This document shows, piece after piece, positions 23,549 to 34,244 of a stretch of 64,000 bases of DNA; positions within the stretch are counted from its first letter, which is position 1, and each line of letters begins with the position of its first letter. Made by a program: the position numbers and the translations under genes. This DNA comes from Dipteronia dyeriana (taxonomy: Eukaryota > Streptophyta > Magnoliopsida > Sapindales > Sapindaceae): positions 112,850,146 through 112,914,145 of the forward strand of contig CM065296.1 of NCBI GenBank assembly GCA_032871835.1, read 5' to 3'. The notes under the pieces were generated by a model. It was not told where the DNA came from and searched no databases. It saw only the letters and a list, made by a program, of their open reading frames with translations.

Positions 23549-24104
23549 TTATACATATACATTTACTTGTAATACGATTGCACTCTTTTTCTCTTAATAA
23601 GTTTTTATCTCATTCTTGGTAAGGTTTTTAATAAGACAATCATCTAATACTAAAAATCTGAAATAAATAAATAATTCTTCATTTCATGTTTTCATAATTT
23701 CATCTATTTTTTATTTTCTTTAATAGTTTATCTTTACTTATTCAAATAAAATAATAAATCCAAATTTTATCTACATTTTTTTACAAGACTAAAATAATAA
23801 ATAAGATGAACAAATTACAATTAAAATACATAAGTCAAATTGTTAAAACAATATTATAAGTTATGACAATTAAATTTAAATATTGAAATACTTAAATAAA
23901 AAAATAAAATAAAAAAACATGGTAGGCCTGGTCTATTATGCCCACCTAAGTCGGTGGGTCGTGTTGTGCCCCCATTTCTCTAAACAAGCCGGGTCTGGCA
24001 CGACATGGTAACTTGGCGTGCCATGCAAGGCCAGGCCCATTTACGGAAATGGGCCTAGCATGCCGGGCCTATTTGTGCAAGGTAGGCGAGTTTTGACACC
24101 ATTA
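23549..24104 (+). mobile_element. 3' non-coding end of the hAT element
   Basis: AT-rich DNA followed by a GC-rich block (23,930-24,085) with repeated gggcc/ggcccg-type motifs, common near hAT ends, and a terminal ttttgacaccatta whose complement (taatggtgtcaaaa) resembles hAT tips. The left end of the element was not found. Confidence 0.45.
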
Positions 24105-24330
24105 GGGTGACCCGATATCCAAAGCTTTTTTTCTCCCAAATTTCTTCAATTTTGTTCAAATTTTACACAATTTTTACAATAATTCTCCTCAATCATACCA
24201 GTTTAACTCAAAAAAATTAAAACTCATTAATCAATTTCAACTCACAACCATAAACCTAAATGTTAAGGTTCAAATTAAAACTCAAAATAATTCAAAATTC
24301 TACAATAATTCAACTTAAAACTCAAAAGAC

Positions 24331-24690
24331 CTCACTGCAAGAATTTTAGTCTTTCCCTACAAAACTTTAGGAGACAAAGCAAGATTTGTAGGCACAAGTA
24401 ACTTTTCCCCACAAAACGAGTTTCGTCGGCCCAAGTAACATTTTTCCATAAAACTCAAAATTCGTAGGCTAAGGGCATAAAAAGTTTCCCCACAAAATGA
24501 GTTTCGTCGGCACAGGTAACATTTCCCTACAAAACTCAAAATTTGTAGGCTAAGGGTACAAGACTTTTCCCCACAAAACGAATTTCGTCGGCGCAGGTAA
24601 CATTTCTCCACAAAACTTAAAATTCGAAGGTGGGCGCCGGTAACCTTTCCCATAAAACTCAAAATTCGTAGGGAAAAGTTAATTAAAATA
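24331..24690. repeat. 81 bp tandem repeats, CACTA-like terminal region
   Basis: Repeats with tttcgtcgg at 24,421, 24,502 and 24,583 (81 bp period), each also holding ccccacaaaa and a ggtaaca motif, with partial units on both sides. The block opens with cactgcaagaa (24,332), one base from the CACTA tip. Because 81 is divisible by 3, the minus strand shows a 27-residue repeat in an open frame; I take this as chance. Confidence 0.6.
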
Positions 24691-24810
24691 AAAATATATA
24701 TACTAAAATTAATTAATTAATTAAAAATATATTTATGCTAAAAAATATTAAAAGTTAATTAATTAAAATTAAAAAAATTGGATAAATCCACCACCACCAA
24801 ACTAATCAGT

Positions 24811-25246
24811 AGTGGACAATAATGGTATCCACGGTTTGACACTACCGGCTTCGGTTTGACACTACCGGTTCCGGTTTCGGTTCTGATTCCGATTCCGATT
24901 CCGATTCCGATTTCGATTTCGGTTTCGGAAAAAGGTCAAACCGAAACCGTAACTGAATCGGACGGTTTTGATTCAATTTTGTAACCGTCGGTTTGGCAGT
25001 TACGGTTCTGTTTCGGTTTCGGACAGATTTTTTTACCACTTGTCCCAATCTGATTGGTTCAATTTTTTATATATATAATATGATAAAAACCAGCGGTTTT
25101 TTAGGCGGCTTTTGGAGAAGCTGAACCTAACCGAACCAGCTCAAAACCCGTTTCCAACCAATTTTGTAACCTCTGATTTCGGTTACTGTTCGATTTCGGT
25201 TCGGTTTCGAACTATTTAACCGAACCGTAGAAACCTCTAGTGGACA
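24811..25246. mobile_element. hAT-type MITE with 8 bp target duplication
   Basis: Element about 24,819-25,238. Flanks carry agtggaca at 24,811-24,818 and 25,239-25,246 (tagtggaca if one more base is counted). Imperfect inverted tips: ggtatccacggtttg on the left, ggtttctacggttcg as complement of the right. The interior is full of cggtttcgg / ccgattccg motifs, including a short (CCGATT)n run near 24,880-24,915. No coding capacity. Confidence 0.75.
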
Positions 25247-25249
25247 TCC

Positions 25250-25735
25250 GGTACATAAAAATTTGATTACATAAAATATATACTACAATTATTTTTTAAA
25301 AAAAATCTTATCCAATAGATTTCCACTTCCTAGGTTTAGGGTATAGCATATTCTCTGCAGTTGGTCCTCATTAAACTAATCGGTCCTTAATTGTTAATTA
25401 ATTAACTCTTATCACATTCTCAATTAGCATTATCTCAATTGATTACCACTTTGAGGTATTGATCATTTATATAAATAACAGAAATTTACAAAAAAACATT
25501 ATCACCAAACCCGATTTGCAATCTAATAAATATTTTTCAATATATGTTTGTCATTCAAATTTAGTTGAATATATTTAAATTTATCTAACAAGTTTTTTTT
25601 TTAATACCTAACAACTCACATAGGTTAAATATAAATATTGTGCAATTGTTAACAAATCAAGTGTTGTAGTCAGGCGGTAAAGGTTTACCATTTCAATATA
25701 TGAGGTTGCCAGTTCAATTCCTCATAATGACAATT
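25250..25735. other. AT-rich intergenic DNA
   Basis: No gene, frame or defined repeat seen. Confidence 0.4.
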
Positions 25736-26130
25736 AATTGTTATTATTATCAAGGGTGGGTCAGTGGTGGTCTATTCCAACATCTCTGCCGACGAATGCA
25801 TTTTGTCAGCTAAAACCTTTCCCGACCATGATATCCCCACGAATTTGCTGCAAAAAAAATTCGCTACGTAATACCTTTCCCCACGAAAATAACACCCAAA
25901 TCGGCGGTGTATGGTTGCGTTTGAAACCTGCTTCGCGACGAAATGGTTGCCAACTCACCGAACCCATTTCTTTCACAACGAATCTGTTGCTACTGCGACG
26001 AAGCTTGCGTTGGTGAAGTCGGTTAGGGTAGATTTACGGTGGCGAAGCCTTGGTGTGGGATTTCGGATGGGGTGGGATCGAGACATAAAGGTAGGAGGTT
26101 CAAGAGGTTAAGGCATTATAGAGTGAAAAA
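25736..26130. repeat. CACTA-like subterminal region, second block
   Basis: Contains repeated ccgacgaa, ccccacgaa and cctttcccc motifs like those in the 24.3-24.7 kb block, so the two may be parts of one dead CACTA element now split by the MITE. No tip sequence or transposase found. Confidence 0.4.
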
Positions 26131-26440
26131 GGTTTTTTTTTTTTTACCAAAGGGTATTGAGGTCATTTCGAAGCATTTTCACAACTGATTTTGATTTTAG
26201 GGTAGATTTGTAAATACCCCTAAAAATAGGGCATAATGAAGATGATGATGATTATAATAGTAATAATAAAAAATAATATACAATAATTATACATTTAATA
26301 ATAATAATAATTTTAAATATAATACAAAAATAATATAATTTTATTGTAATGATAAATTTAAAATTAAAAGTAAAATAAATAAATAATATGTAAATTTAAT
26401 TAAAAATAAAATAAAGTGATATTCTAATATTACAAATCTT
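26131..26440. other. AT-rich intergenic DNA
   Basis: AT-rich with ATA/AAT runs; nothing recognisable. Confidence 0.4.
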
Positions 26441-26655
26441 TTTTTTTTTTTTGAAATATTATAAGAACTATTACAATAGGACTGTCGGAATCTGTCGAGA
26501 TCAAACAATACATGTGTGGTCCGAATATATACTTCCATAACAAGAGATAACTACTTCTCACAATCGAGGAAGAAAACTCCACACACATGCTTGTGAAATG
26601 TGCATGGTAGGATTTAAACCCCTCACCATATATGTGAAAGGGAGGTGCACTAACT
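26441..26655 (-). mobile_element. tRNA-derived SINE
   Basis: In minus sense it begins with an A-box-like ttagtgcacc, has a B-box-like ggtttaaatcc about 30 bp on, then about 150 bp of unrelated body and a poly(A) tail of roughly 13-14 A. This is the layout of a plant SINE. Flanking target duplications were not clear. Confidence 0.6.
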
Positions 26656-27354
26656 AAATTTTAAAAACAATTCTCAAATATTATTGATATTTGTTACATT
26701 AATGATAATTTATATAATTAAAATATTTATACAAATATTAAATAAATATTAATTATTATTTTAAAAAATATAATACAATAAATATATATCTTATATTATG
26801 TTTTTTATTCTAAAAATATATCGATTATACGAGTTAATAAAATATTGAGGAATAAAAATCACATCTAAATATTGTATAATCGGGTACAGTCTAATACTAA
26901 ATATCACCGAACATATAATTGTATAAGAATAATACATTCTAATCCAATCCAACATAATTCAATACAATATAGAGTGTAAAGAAGCAATGCACCATTTTAA
27001 GGTCAGCAGAGTATAGGAGTCTAGTGGCTCTAGTTGCAGAATTAACATGGCTTTTGTCACCACTAAATGAATTGCAAGTGACACAATCCAAGCCTCCTAC
27101 GATTTGGGTTGATAATCTCAAGTACCATGGACGAATCAGGATTTAATCTCAAGGTGGACTAAATTAAATATAGTGTTTTAAAGTAATCCTCCACAGTATA
27201 ATAAAATTTTATTAATTGAAAAGTATAAGCTTAGTCACTTAGATATGGAAAACATAACAAGTTTAATCTGAAAAAGATTTAAAATAAGGAAAAAAATATG
27301 ATTCATTATAATAGTTTTTTAATTGTTAATAAAAAAAATGAAAAAAATCAGCCA
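26656..27354. other. AT-rich intergenic DNA
   Basis: No gene. The part near 26,920-26,980 resembles, inverted, the segment at 2,575-2,640, suggesting a small dispersed repeat. Confidence 0.35.
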
Positions 27355-27823
27355 ATGCTGATCAGGGCCGGCCCTGAGATTTTCATGGCCCAAGACAAAA
27401 TACAAAAAATTAAAGCCCTCGATACTTTATATATGTTTACTATATTTTTTTTCTTTTAATAAATACTTGTAAATATCAATATAATAAAAGTATTATACCG
27501 TATTTTTTTCCCTTTTTTTAAATATATAAAATATAATTATTGTTGGGATTAGGATTCAAATATTCAACAAACTCTAATAATTGAGTTTTATTTTATGGGC
27601 CTCTTAAAATGAAATATCTATTTTAAACTCATTTTATTAGTTTATTAGTTTGAAAAAATTAAATGTTCAGTAGACTTTTTAAAACTTATATTTATGGGTC
27701 TATTAGTTCATATAAGGGTTATATAACTTATATATAAAATCAATTTTTAGTTTTTTTAAAACTTTAGGACCTTTACAGATCGGGGACCCTAGACAGTCGT
27801 CTCACTGGGGGCCTGATGCTGAT
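27355..27823. mobile_element. hAT-type MITE with perfect 8 bp target duplication
   Basis: Element 27,363-27,815 (453 bp). Both flanks read atgctgat (27,355-27,362 and 27,816-27,823). Left tip cagggccggccctg; complement of the right tip caggcccccagtgag. No coding capacity. Confidence 0.8.
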
Positions 27824-28177
27824 TTGCATGTAGCTCCGCCCCTAATCTCAACACAAAAGTAATGACTAACAATTCAGTTCTTCGTGTAAGAACTAAACAT
27901 ATTGAATTAGATTTAAACTTTGTGAGACAAAGTTTAACAAAAGGATTTAATCATCAATCATGTGCCAACAGCTGATCAAATTTGATGTGTTTACAAAGCC
28001 ATTGTACCAAGATTTCAGTTTCTGAGATCCAAACCAAGTGTGACAGATACCCCATTGAATTAAAATAAATAAATCAGGAAGGTGTTAGATGAACTACCGT
28101 CGCTCAAGTCCTCTAAAGCAATCTAGCTATACCAATAACAGAAAACCAAGTCATATTATTATACACGTGATGAAATC
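27824..28177. other. Intergenic DNA, no gene
   Basis: Nothing recognisable beyond AT-rich sequence. Confidence 0.4.
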
Positions 28178-28182
28178 ATATT

Positions 28183-29055
28183 TGTTATGCCCAAAATATG
28201 GGCCAGCTGTCACATGGTCATTATAGTAATAAAATATGTCTCATGAATAAGAACCTAGAAAAAGCCATCTCATCCCATATCGTAAAGTCGACTAGACCTT
28301 GAATTGGGCCGAAATCCCAAAGCCAGACCTGGGCCGAAACCGGATGGTCCGACCTGGGGCGAAACCTAAATACCAGTTCGGTGCCAAGAAGCAAGACGAT
28401 CATAAGAACATTTCTTGACGGACAGTTGCATTGAGAATCACATTTCCGAAAAGCCATACAATGAATGAAGACCGTGGTTCAGGTTTCGAAGGGCCAATAT
28501 TCGGTCTGACAACACTCAACCTACCAAGTGGGCTTACGTGTCAGCCAACCAACGGTGCAGCAACATCAAGACGAATACGTGTCAGCCAAACATTCGACCA
28601 ACCCAAAAAGCAAGTGTTAACTAGGCTTTCGGCCACACAATTAGGTTTCTGGCATCAACCGAAACACTCAAGTATAGACACTCGGACACATCTCCTCTAG
28701 TATAAATATGAGATCCAACCTCATGTCATATATATATAATTCCTATCACATTTCAAGTCTCAACTTTTCTCTAGATTTGTATCTTCCATATTTGGTATTG
28801 AGTTAGGCGTCGGAGAGCCAAAGCCGACCACCCGTCGACTCTCCGTTAATGCCCTTGTTCCCTTTTTGTTTCAGGCTTTTTGTTTCAGGCATAAGAGTCA
28901 GCCCGAAACCACCCGAACTGCCCGAGCAGTCCGAAACATACATCTAAGACCAAAACACATTTATACCCAATTAGTCTTCGATTTTGTTAGTAAAATAGCT
29001 GATCAAACGACCTATGTAGCGATTTAACTATTGTTACCAGTTTTACACGTAAACA
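28183..29055 (+). repeat. Probable solo LTR (873 bp)
   Basis: Starts TGTTATGCCC and ends ACACGTAAACA, with a TATA-like tataaatatgag near 28,700 and a C/G-richer body than its surroundings. Flanks atatt (28,178-28,182) and atagt (29,056-29,060) differ at one base. No internal retroelement sequence is present. Confidence 0.5.
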
Positions 29056-29234
29056 ATAGTCGGCGGAACAATTATTTTTATCATACCAGCTTGTAAATAA
29101 ATTCTAGAATATAAGACAAGCATGAGTTATGTAATTATCAAGTCGTGATTAATTAATTTTAATACAACTTTTTCAGTTCCAGTTTTTCTCTCAAGACTTT
29201 CTTTCTAAACTTTTCCTGAGAAAGTGCACATAAT

Positions 29235-29669
29235 GTTATGGGTGAAAGCGAAATTGCATCTGCTTTTTAAGAATATATTATTTGGACAATGGAAACATAA
29301 CATATTAACATGCCACTGGTTACGATAAAACAAAGGCATATTATAGTTAGTTGGGAACTTATAATATCTATAATTTTGATATGAAAAGATTTTTGGACCC
29401 AACCTAATACATATATAGGGAAGAGGGCATGTCCATGTGAGCCCCCTCCCTTTACATGTCTCTCTCTCGCTCACTCACTCTCTCTTGATGTATTCATTTA
29501 CTAAATGAGACTTTGATATAAATAATATAATGAATGAGTTCGACCTTTCAAATCATAAAAGTTTCAGCTTGACAGTGAGTGGCCACCGTATTAAGTTTAT
29601 AAAAGTCAACTTGTTCCTTGAAATGAACTTGCAAGTCGATCGAGATAAACAAGTGAGAAAATTGTTACC
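29235..29669 (+). promoter_or_regulatory. Upstream region of the truncated P450 copy, shared with gene 2
   Basis: The stretch 29,235-29,420 is closely repeated at about 31,325-31,590, and 29,570-29,669 at about 32,600-32,735, both upstream of gene 2. So the duplication included the promoter. A tttataaaag TATA motif (29,596-29,605) sits about 65 bp before the ATG. The intervening DNA differs because of later insertions in the gene 2 copy. Confidence 0.65.
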
Positions 29670-30272
29670 ATGGATGCTCTATTTTACCTGAGTTTAATAG
29701 TCGCTATTCTTGCTATTGTCTACCATTTCGCTGTACAAAGAAGGATTAATCTACAAAAAAACTTGCCACCAAGTCCTCCCGGTCTTCATACAATAGGCCA
29801 TTTCCATCTCTTGAAAAGGCCGGTACACGAAGCTCTGAACAATCTCTCCAAAAAGTATGGTCCTATATTTCTTCTGCGCTTGGGTTCACGCCCAACACTT
29901 GTACTCTCCTCTCGTGCAGCCATTGAAGAATGCTTCCCAAACAATGATATCATCTGTGCTAATCGTCCACTCTTGCCCTCTCGAAGGATTCCACAGTACA
30001 AGTTTACTACTATGGAAGATCCTTATAGCTACCACTGGTGCAACCTTCGAAGGTTCACTGTCCTTGAAATTTTCTCAGCAAAAAGTCTCCAAATGTCTTC
30101 GGAAATTCGTGCTGAAGAAGTCAAATTCATGATCAAGCACTTGTACAAACGAAGCCTTGAAGGGGTCTGGAAAGTCGATGTGAAATCACATTTTTACATG
30201 CTGGATTTTAATATCATGATGGAGATGGTTGCAGGTAAAAAGTGCTTCGAAGAGGAGGAGCTAGACTTATTT
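29670..30272 (+). pseudogene. CYP81 P450 fragment, 3' truncated copy of gene 2
   Basis: About 200 codons closely matching gene 2 (MDALFYLS anchor, PPSPP hinge, YGPIFLLRLGS, NNDII-ANRP, FNIMMEMVAGKKCFEEEELDL). Homology stops abruptly at about 30,270; the open frame runs only to 30,311 in unrelated sequence. I-helix, ExxR and the heme loop are all missing, so no enzyme can be made. The retained part has no stop codon. It could still be transcribed. Confidence 0.85.
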
Positions 30273-30311
30273 TATGAAATGAATATATATGTAACAAATT
30301 ATTTGTGGTGA

Positions 30312-31320
30312 TTCTTCTGCATTCGGTTTCAATTTTAATGAACGTAACAATTTTCCAAATATACTAAACAAGTGCATTGAACAGAATACTAAATTGGTTT
30401 ATAATGGCTAATGGCTACTGTTCATCTCATATATTAAATATGGTCTTATTTTTTGCGAAAGTGTGTGAAAATTTACGATGTTGACTTTTCCCTTTGTTGG
30501 TAAGATTCTAAAATCAAATCCATACACAACTTCCTATGAATCTCTCATTTGTAATTTAATAAGTTGTTTTTCTTGTTGTTACCTTATTCTTTGATGTGCA
30601 TTAATATAAGATGGATGTGTATTCTGAGGCCATATACTCCTCACTTGTTAGTGATACTTAGGTGAATATTAGATGGGGCTAATGTTATAAAGATATGGGT
30701 GCAAGTTGTTTTGCTTAATTACAAATACTAGGAATTGATCTCGTGCCTTTCCTTTGTTCAATTCGTTATCATAATTGCTTTGGTTTGATTTTAGATGGAA
30801 AACAGGGTGTTTTTTATGTTGATCATGAGTTGTAATTATAACAGGTGTGGTTAAGTAATGTGCCTCGTACAAGTCTGATTTAACAAAATTAGGTAAAATT
30901 AAAGGATGATAAGTTCATTTTTCCAGGAGATGAAGAACAGTTACTAAAAGGTTGGTCACATCTTGTCATCTTACTAGATATTAATATTGCGAGCTACCTG
31001 GAGTTCGGCTACGTCTCGGTTAAGTCTGGGATACGGTTCTGGTACCACTTGTTATGAGTTACGGAATTCACATTCTCCATATTGGTATGATATTATCCGT
31101 TTTGGACCAAGTCTGTACGGATTTACTTTTAGGACACTTTTCAAAAGACCTCATACCAATGAAGGTTGTTTCCATACTTATATACTCAAGATCATCCTCA
31201 TGTCTAATCAATGTGAGACTTTGGTTGCACACCCAACATGCTCCATGTCCACCCTAGCTCTTGCGACTAATAGCCACCTTTTTTGGAAAGGCATAGGTTG
31301 TACAACTATTCATGGGTCGA
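30312..31320. other. Intergenic DNA, no gene; LTR-like remnant
   Basis: 30,312-30,960 is AT-rich with nothing recognisable. 30,980-31,320 is more balanced and looks like part of an old LTR, but without borders or primer site. Confidence 0.3.
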
Positions 31321-31336
31321 CGTAGCGTTATGGGTG

Positions 31337-31475
31337 AAAGCTAAATTGCATCTGTTTTTTTTATATATATAATGTACTAATTGGATAATGGAAATATAAC
31401 ATGTCAAAGCTAAATTGCATCTTCTTTTTTTATATATAATGTACTAATTGGATAATGGAAATATAACATGTCAAT
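31337..31475 (+). repeat. 69 bp tandem duplication in the gene 2 upstream region
   Basis: ctaaattgcatct begins at 31,341 and again at 31,410; both units continue through ataatgtactaattggataatgg. The paralogous region at 29,250 has a single unit, so this duplication came after the gene duplication. Confidence 0.75.
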
Positions 31476-31599
31476 AGGGTAACAATAAAACAAAGGTATA
31501 TTGTAGCTAGTTTGGAACTTATAATATCAATAATTTTGATATGAAAAGATTTTTTGACCCAACTAACACATTATATATAGGCCTATAGGGTCTCTTTCT

Positions 31600-32510
31600 G
31601 GAGGCATATAGGGGTCAAGCTATGAAGGGGCTTGGTGAGGCTATGGCTCCTTCAGCCTCTTCAAAAATTTAATTTAAATCCTCGTATTCGGGGTTAAAAA
31701 AAAAAAATTGCTTCCTACAAAATGAAAATTTTATTGATTGGTCCTTTCAAACTTGATTAAATTTAAAATTTGGAGCCTGAAATATAGAAATAAAAAAAAT
31801 TGGTGGACCAAAATGAAAACATTTTAAACTATAAAGATAATTTTATAATTTCATAAACTTTTTTTAACAAAATTATTATAAAAAAAATGAATTATTGTAC
31901 AAACTTCCCATAAATTTAACCAATATTGCACTTAAATGTAACTTTTGCTACAATTACATACAGTTCCTCTACTTTTCATTGACTAATTGTTTGACTAGAC
32001 TTAAAATATAAAATGACTAATTTACCCTTGAATTCTTTATTTTATTATGATAATTATTATATTTGAGGATTTTATTATAATAAAATTAATTAAGAAACCA
32101 TTTTTTTTATTTAAACAGTTAAGGATTTTATTACATATAGAACTTAATTAATTAACTAATCATTTTTTTATTTTAAAAAATATTTTTTTTAAGAAAAATA
32201 AAATCAAATTGATAAAATGTTTTTTTAGTAAAAAACAGTTAGTTAATTAATTAGATTCTAATTGTAATAAAAACCCTAACTGTTTAAATAAAAAAATTAT
32301 TATAATAAAATAATTAATTCATGGGTAATTTAGTTATTTTAAATTTTAAGACTAGTCAAACAATTCATCAATAAAAATTAGAGAAAGTATGTACAATGTT
32401 AACAAAAGTTACATCTGAATGTAATATTTGTTAAATTCATGAGAAGTTTGTAAAATTTACCCATAAAAAAAAATATCGAGGAAAGGGGGCATTGCCCCTG
32501 TAGACCCGTC
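31600..32510. mobile_element. Non-coding insertion carrying an inner foldback MITE
   Basis: This DNA separates two blocks that are near neighbours upstream of the truncated copy, so it was inserted after the duplication. Outer parts (ggggtcaagctatgaagggg on the left, gggggcattgcccctgtag on the right) look like the edges of an old non-autonomous element; exact borders are not resolved. Confidence 0.4.
31898..32452. mobile_element. Foldback MITE with long inverted repeats (555 bp)
   Basis: The left arm (tacaaacttcccataaattt on) matches the complement of the right arm (tacaaacttctcatgaattt on) for more than 130 bp, and the similarity appears to run further toward the centre. Transcription would give a long hairpin. 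No coding capacity; the superfamily is uncertain. Confidence 0.75.
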
Positions 32511-32685
32511 CCATAATATTAGTATATCACCCATTCAAATATGAGGCATTAAAATTTAAAAGTTAAAACAATGAATGAAAACGGCGTTTCAAATTATATA
32601 ACTTGACAGTGAGTGGCTACCTGTTTCAAATAAAAAATAACTTGGATGGTGAGGAGTGAGGACTGAGGAACCACCAATTTAACTT

Positions 32686-32692
32686 TATAAAA
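32686..32692 (+). promoter_or_regulatory. TATA box of CYP81 gene 2
   Basis: TATAAAA, 50 bp upstream of the start codon, within the promoter segment shared with the truncated copy. Confidence 0.6.
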
Positions 32693-32735
32693 GTCATCTT
32701 GCAAGTCGATCGAGACAAGTTAGTAAGTTGTCACT

Positions 32736-34244
32736 ATGGATGCTCTGTTTTACCTCAGTGTAGTAGTCTCTATTATTGCTATCGTCTACCAGTACGCTTT
32801 ACACAGAAGGATCAATCAACAAAAAAACTTGCCTCCAAGTCCTCCCAGTCTTCCTATAATAGGCCATTTTCATCACTTGAAAATGCCCGTACACGAAACT
32901 CTAAGCGATCTCTCCAACAAGTATGGTCCTATATTTCTTCTGCGCTTGGGTTCACGACCAATACTTGTAATCTCCTCTCGTGCTGCCATTGAAGAATGCT
33001 TCCGAAACAATGACATCATCTTCGCTAATCGTCCACTCTTGCCCTCTAGAAGGATTTCGCAGTACAATTTTACTACTATCGCAGCTCCCTATGGCCACCA
33101 CTGGCGCAACCTTCGCAGGTTCACTGCCCTTGAAATTGTCTCAGCAAAACGTCTCCAAATGTCTTCGGAAATTTTTGCTGACGAAGTCAAATTCATGATC
33201 AAGCACTTGTACAAACGGGCCCAGAAAGTTGATGTGGAATCATTTTTTTACATGCTGAATTTTAATATCATGATGATGATTGTCGCAGGTAAGAAGTGTT
33301 TCGAAGAGGAGGAGCTGGACTTAGACGAAATTGCAAAAGGCAAATTGGATGATCTGAAGCAGATCTTCGGTCCTTTTGAGAACATGGCTTTGGGTGATTA
33401 TTTTCCATACTTGAGATGGTTGACTTATTTTGGTGTTGAGAAGCAGCTAATAAAAGTCCACAAAAAGAGAGATGCTTACATTCAGGCTCTGCTTGATACA
33501 CTTCAAAATAATTATAATCCAGTTCCAGGTGGAGAGATTAGTCGACCCATTATTGATGTTCTGCTGAAATTGCGAGAATCTGAACCTGAATTCTACACTA
33601 ACGATGTTGTCAAAGGAATTATTCTGACAACACTGTTGGCAGGGACACATACCACTGTGATCACTTTGGATTCGGCTGTTTCACAGCTGACAGCGCATCC
33701 AGAGGCCTTCAAAAAAGCAAGGGACGAGATTGACAATCAGGTCGGAGACTCATCAAGGTTAATAAACGATGCTGATCTTACTAAACTTCCTTACCTTCAT
33801 TGTATCATCAGTGAAGCACTTCGATTAGGTCCTGTGACAGTTCTACCACCATGCGAGTCCTCGGAGGATTGCACCGTGGGAGGCTACCACATTCCACGAG
33901 GGACACAGTTGTGGATTAATGCCTGGGCTGTTCATAATGATCCAGAGTTTTGGATAGAGCATGATAGATTTAAGCCTGAGAGGTTCCTTAAACAAAGTGA
34001 AGTACAAGAAAAGGGAGGGTTTAAATTCATTCCATTTGGTTTGGGCAGAAGGGCATGCCCTGGAGGAGGCTTGGGGATGAGAGTCATGGCGTTGTCGCTT
34101 GGGACACTGATACAGTGCTTTGACTGGGAAGAGGTTAAAGAAGATCAGAGCCAAAAAACCAACCGGAAAAAGGCAGAAGAAAGACATGTGGAGATCATAT
34201 TTCGACCTCGTGGAGCACTTACTAAGGTGCTTGCTCAGCTTTGA
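32736..34244 (+). CDS. Cytochrome P450, CYP81 family (gene 2, intronless, variant I-helix)
   Basis: ER-anchored heme monooxygenase of 502 aa; substrate unknown. In order: N-terminal anchor (about 4-22), PPSPP hinge (33-37), C-helix WRNLR (123-127), I-helix AGTHTT (302-307), ExxR as EALR (360-363), PERF (414-417) and heme loop [10 protein letters not shown] (434-443, ligand Cys441). Two oddities. The usual CYP81 intron before the I-helix is absent, with the frame running straight through KGIILTTLLAG. The conserved acidic residue of the I-helix A-G-x-D-T pattern is His305, and the following residues (ITLDSAVSQLTAHP) also depart from gene 1. The frame is otherwise intact and starts at the only sensible ATG. 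Different sub-type from gene 1. It may be an active enzyme with altered chemistry, or one losing function. Confidence 0.88.
   Translation: MDALFYLSVVVSIIAIVYQYALHRRINQQKNLPPSPPSLPIIGHFHHLKMPVHETLSDLSNKYGPIFLLRLGSRPILVISSRAAIEECFRNNDIIFANRPLLPSRRISQYNFTTIAAPYGHHWRNLRRFTALEIVSAKRLQMSSEIFADEVKFMIKHLYKRAQKVDVESFFYMLNFNIMMMIVAGKKCFEEEELDLDEIAKGKLDDLKQIFGPFENMALGDYFPYLRWLTYFGVEKQLIKVHKKRDAYIQALLDTLQNNYNPVPGGEISRPIIDVLLKLRESEPEFYTNDVVKGIILTTLLAGTHTTVITLDSAVSQLTAHPEAFKKARDEIDNQVGDSSRLINDADLTKLPYLHCIISEALRLGPVTVLPPCESSEDCTVGGYHIPRGTQLWINAWAVHNDPEFWIEHDRFKPERFLKQSEVQEKGGFKFIPFGLGRRACPGGGLGMRVMALSLGTLIQCFDWEEVKEDQSQKTNRKKAEERHVEIIFRPRGALTKVLAQL

Noticed and set aside
24357..24662. 101-codon minus-strand frame with 27-residue repeats
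   Set aside because: Produced by the 81 bp DNA repeat, whose length is a multiple of three. No start context, no conservation visible.
24880..24915. Gene with an Arg/Ser or Ser/Glu repeat
   Set aside because: A (CCGATT)n run inside a MITE gives the repetitive frame; no coding support.
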